Position numbers and translations under genes: made by a program | Assembly: GCF_045862395.1 (NCBI RefSeq) | Contig: NZ_AP023087.1 | Location: 3,782,001-3,846,000 of the forward strand | Length of the DNA stretch: 64,000 nt | Direction: 5' to 3' | Source of the DNA: Marinicellulosiphila megalodicopiae | Lineage (GTDB): Bacteria > Pseudomonadota > Gammaproteobacteria > Pseudomonadales > Natronospirillaceae | In this document: positions 61,122 through 64,000 of the stretch, one piece after another | Layout: every line of letters starts with the position of its first letter | Position numbering within the stretch: position 1 is the first letter of the stretch | The notes under the pieces: model-generated | Database searches by the model: none | Seen by the model: the letters and a program-made list of their open reading frames with translations, nothing else | What the model was told of the DNA's origin: nothing

Positions 61122-64000
61122 TTAATACATACAAGTCATATCTGCGCCTTTCACTCGATCTACTGACCAAGGAGAGTTAAACGCCCATTCACCTTCATGA
61201 CCTGCTGTGATTAACACATAATCAACCAACGATTGACCTGCTGGTAATGAGTAAGTGTTAATAAACGATTGTGAATTACCGTTATATGCATTTTGTAATG
61301 CTAATGATCCATTACCGTTTGCACCTACAGCTTGAGCCATATCGCGTTCAGTTGACGTTACCAAAGTACAGTTATCGTTATGGAAGAACAACTTAGAACC
61401 CGTAGCCGAAATCGTACCGTCATCAAGATCAAACATATCATCACGACGCTGATCTAATGCATCATTAATGTCGTCTTTTTCTTGCAAGCTTTGATTGATC
61501 ATTAATACGTTATTTTCAAACTGCATTTTTCCGCCTTTTCTTACCGAGTTAATCTCTTTGCGGTAGTTATAAAATACGTTATTGAACATATGCGTGCTAC
61601 CAAAACGTAATAACGGAACACGACGGCCTGTTGCATAAATGCCATCATCGTATAAATCCGTTTCAGTTAAGAACAGGTTATTGTGCATAGTGGACGTGAT
61701 TTGTGTGTTAATCGTACGCGAATCACTTGAACCATGTAACGCCGCACGTTTAACGTGTAACAACTTGTTGAATGAAATTGTAATATCGTAAGCTCCTACT
61801 TTTACATCAAACGCAGAGTCACCTGTATTGTAGAATGAGTTTTTATGAATCCAAATATCGTGAGACTCACCTGTAGAACGAATCATATCTGGGTCTAAAT
61901 TATGATCTTCTGTATGACCAATTCCGTAAAAACGTAAGTTAGTGATGATCACGTTTTGAGTTTGATGAGTTGACGCACCGCTGCTGTCTGCACCAATTTT
62001 AAAACCACTAAATAAGAATTCAGCATTAGCACCACGACCATCAAAAGTTGTGTTTGAATCGATCATTGGGTTACGAATTGGCAAATCGCTATCATTTAAC
62101 TTAGTGTTGAAAAACTCGGTGTAACACGCTTCGTTGTCGTTACCTTTTGCTTGGCACCATAAACGGTGATCCATACATTGAGCAGTGGTTGCATTATCTA
62201 ATGCAGACAATACTTCAGAGTCAGTACAGTACAAACGGTACATGGCAATATCTGTTTTTTGAGCAAAATCATCTTTATCAAACACAACCCAGTTATAAGC
62301 AGGGCTACTCATTGCATCAAATATTTGCTGTTCAGGGATGGTTGATTGATTTTTCTTAATCACTACTAAGTTTGAGCTACCGTTAGGGTTGTAACCGCCC
62401 GTTGCATTTTGACCAAAACCTACTGGCTTACCTAATGAATTAGCTAAACATTCTACAATTTGTTGATCAGTTGTTAACGTTGGAGATTCATCCCAGTTCA
62501 TATCAGGATCGTTCACTAAATCGTAACAAGCATCGCCTGTTGCATCGTAATCAACAGTTGTTCCAGTATCGGTATTGGTATCTGTATTTGAATCTGTTCC
62601 AGTATCCGTATCTGTTGCCACACTGGTATTGGTTTGAGTATTAGTATTATTTCCACCACCTGGCACCACATCACAAGAACCACCTGCTGACACTAACATA
62701 CCTTTGTTAGCACCTGCTGCCTGTGAAACCAAGGCAGGCACACAATTAGCAGAATCAACCGAATAGCTATAAGGAATATTTACACCTGTCGTTGTTGACA
62801 TTGGATTTGGACCTGCTGGGTTATAATCATCTTCAGAATCATCCCAAACGATGTTATCACCGAAGATATTACCCACTAATTCATAATAACCAAGCTCATT
62901 GGTATAGAACGTTCCAACTGGGTTAGTTGCATTTTGGAAGTAGTTGTTTTCAATTAACATCTCACCACCAACACGAACGTTAATACCTGATTTATTAATA
63001 CCATCGAAGAAGTTGTTATAACTATGACCTAAACGACCACGCATTAACGGTACTCGAGAATCCATGTTTTCATACCAGTTATGATGGAATGTAACCGGAC
63101 CATTTTGATTATCTGAAGCACTTGAACCAACTAAACCACCACGACCTGAGTTTCTAAAGATAGTGTAAGACACCGTCACAAAAGTACTGTCCGCTTTCAT
63201 ATCAAATAATGAATCGTAACCATCTGTTTCAGAACCACTTGCTTCAAGAGTTAAATGGTCAGCCCAAATGTTAGACACACCTGATTCAAGGCCAATTGCG
63301 TCACCACCATTTGAGGTAGGAGAGCCAGATTTTTTCACGTTACGAATATGAAGGTTTTGTAAAATGATGTTTGATGATCCACGAATGTGAATACCCAACT
63401 CATCAAATAAAGCACCATTACCCACACCTACAATTGTAACGTTACTGATGTCTTTTAATTCAATTAAATCCGCCGCAGTATTACAGCTGTCACCCGACAC
63501 TTTAGTTGTATTGCCGTGGTTAATTGTACCTTCAACCTGAATAATAATTGGCGTATCACTTGATGCACGAGTACATAATGCTTCGTGGATTTGCGTACCT
63601 GTAGTGGCGTAAACAATTTGACCGCCTTGACCACCGGTTGTGCCACCGTTTTCAGAAGCAAAACCGGTTGCTTTGTTTGAACCGACAACTAAATCAACAT
63701 CAGTTTGAGTTTCTGTATTTCCAGAAGTGTCAGTCATTGTGTCTGTTGGTGTCACACTAGTGTCAGTTTCTGTAGGATTAGTGACAACAGTATCGCAATT
63801 ACCCAGTGTATTAGGGATTGATAAAGATGCAGATTCAGAAGTGATCTCAATAAAATCAATATTTGCTAAACCAGTAGCTTGCAAAGCAACCATTTCAAAA
63901 TCATTCATGCCAGCATAAACTGAAACAGGAACCGAAATAGTGGTCCAGTTATTCCATTGAGTTGTTTGAGCAAAATCAACTGAACCCATTACACCTGAAA
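61122..64000 (-). CDS. Bimodular pectate lyase-like protein, 5' end outside the window
   Basis: The frame stays open to the right edge, giving at least 959 codons. From the N-terminal side: the end of a CBM6/35-type module (SGVMGSVDF, ANIDFIEI), a TDTxTDT linker, a first PL1-type lyase (IWADHLTLEASG, FDMKADSTFVTVSY, SRVPLMRGRLGHSYNNFF), a second long Thr/Asp-rich linker (TDTDTGTDSNTDTNTDTGT), and a second lyase domain (IWIHKNSFYNTG, FDVKVGAYDITISFN, RRVPLLRFGSTHMFNNVFY). The two catalytic domains are not close copies: the second has a larger insert with NLRFYGIGHTEDHN. It is likely exported and surface-bound, acting with the neighbouring lyase. Confidence 0.88.
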   Translation of the reverse strand, partial: SGVMGSVDFAQTTQWNNWTTISVPVSVYAGMNDFEMVALQATGLANIDFIEITSESASLSIPNTLGNCDTVVTNPTETDTSVTPTDTMTDTSGNTETQTDVDLVVGSNKATGFASENGGTTGGQGGQIVYATTGTQIHEALCTRASSDTPIIIQVEGTINHGNTTKVSGDSCNTAADLIELKDISNVTIVGVGNGALFDELGIHIRGSSNIILQNLHIRNVKKSGSPTSNGGDAIGLESGVSNIWADHLTLEASGSETDGYDSLFDMKADSTFVTVSYTIFRNSGRGGLVGSSASDNQNGPVTFHHNWYENMDSRVPLMRGRLGHSYNNFFDGINKSGINVRVGGEMLIENNYFQNATNPVGTFYTNELGYYELVGNIFGDNIVWDDSEDDYNPAGPNPMSTTTGVNIPYSYSVDSANCVPALVSQAAGANKGMLVSAGGSCDVVPGGGNNTNTQTNTSVATDTDTGTDSNTDTNTDTGTTVDYDATGDACYDLVNDPDMNWDESPTLTTDQQIVECLANSLGKPVGFGQNATGGYNPNGSSNLVVIKKNQSTIPEQQIFDAMSSPAYNWVVFDKDDFAQKTDIAMYRLYCTDSEVLSALDNATTAQCMDHRLWCQAKGNDNEACYTEFFNTKLNDSDLPIRNPMIDSNTTFDGRGANAEFLFSGFKIGADSSGASTHQTQNVIITNLRFYGIGHTEDHNLDPDMIRSTGESHDIWIHKNSFYNTGDSAFDVKVGAYDITISFNKLLHVKRAALHGSSDSRTINTQITSTMHNNLFLTETDLYDDGIYATGRRVPLLRFGSTHMFNNVFYNYRKEINSVRKGGKMQFENNVLMINQSLQEKDDINDALDQRRDDMFDLDDGTISATGSKLFFHNDNCTLVTSTERDMAQAVGANGNGSLALQNAYNGNSQSFINTYSLPAGQSLVDYVLITAGHEGEWAFNSPWSVDRVKGADMTCMY

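Overview
The window looks like chromosomal DNA of a marine or otherwise saprophytic gammaproteobacterium. The DNA is AT-rich. It carries a class I fumarase of the Pseudomonas type, Dtd, SmrA and YaiI homologues, a CecR/YbhGFSR-like export operon, an integron cassette, and many secreted CBM- and PKD-containing lipoproteins aimed at plant or algal polysaccharides. The genus cannot be told from the sequence. No rRNA, tRNA or CRISPR array was recognised.

1-13.8 kb, mostly minus strand. A partial phospholipase D-like gene and fumarase come first. Then comes a tightly coupled six-gene operon (KASIII, SDR, MBL hydrolase, F390-synthetase-like adenylating enzyme, Rieske oxygenase, BtaA-like SAM-dependent aminocarboxypropyl transferase). 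It looks like a lipid or small-molecule pathway with similarity in logic to OleABCD. After it come a large lipoprotein joining a CBM6-like module to a di-haem oxidoreductase, and a membrane diguanylate cyclase.

13.8-26.9 kb. A decayed ECF sigma factor gene runs into simple-sequence repeats. Two tandemly duplicated operons follow, each with a PKD/DUF1587-1592-1588-1585 cytochrome-like lipoprotein and a Tat-exported DUF1552 protein. A remnant of a further DUF1552 gene lies between them. A third, divergent copy is at 52.5-57.6 kb.

26.9-38.5 kb. Housekeeping and transport genes: a SulP permease followed by three 92-bp repeats, ABM, smrA, dtd, a LEA14-like lipoprotein, yaiI, a large beta-rich orphan protein, a SEC-C micro-protein, and a TetR-HlyD-ABC-permease operon with a palindromic operator.

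38.5-52.5 kb is an accessory region. At least eight copies or pieces of a 78-bp imperfect palindrome punctuate it, and one is split by a group II intron. Between the palindromes lie three near-identical copies of a 96-aa gene, a lone integron cassette with its attC, and a NACHT NTPase whose frame is broken at a run of seven A. Beyond the last one are a 170-bp tandem duplication and a degenerate ~92-bp repeat array.

52.5-64 kb. The third DUF1552/DUF1592 pair, an intact IS1595-family element with an 8-bp target duplication, and two pectate-lyase lipoproteins (one with two lyase modules, running off the window). The haem lipoproteins, CBMs and lyases together suggest surface attack on pectin-like polysaccharides with an added redox component. 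That link is inference from co-location and domain content.
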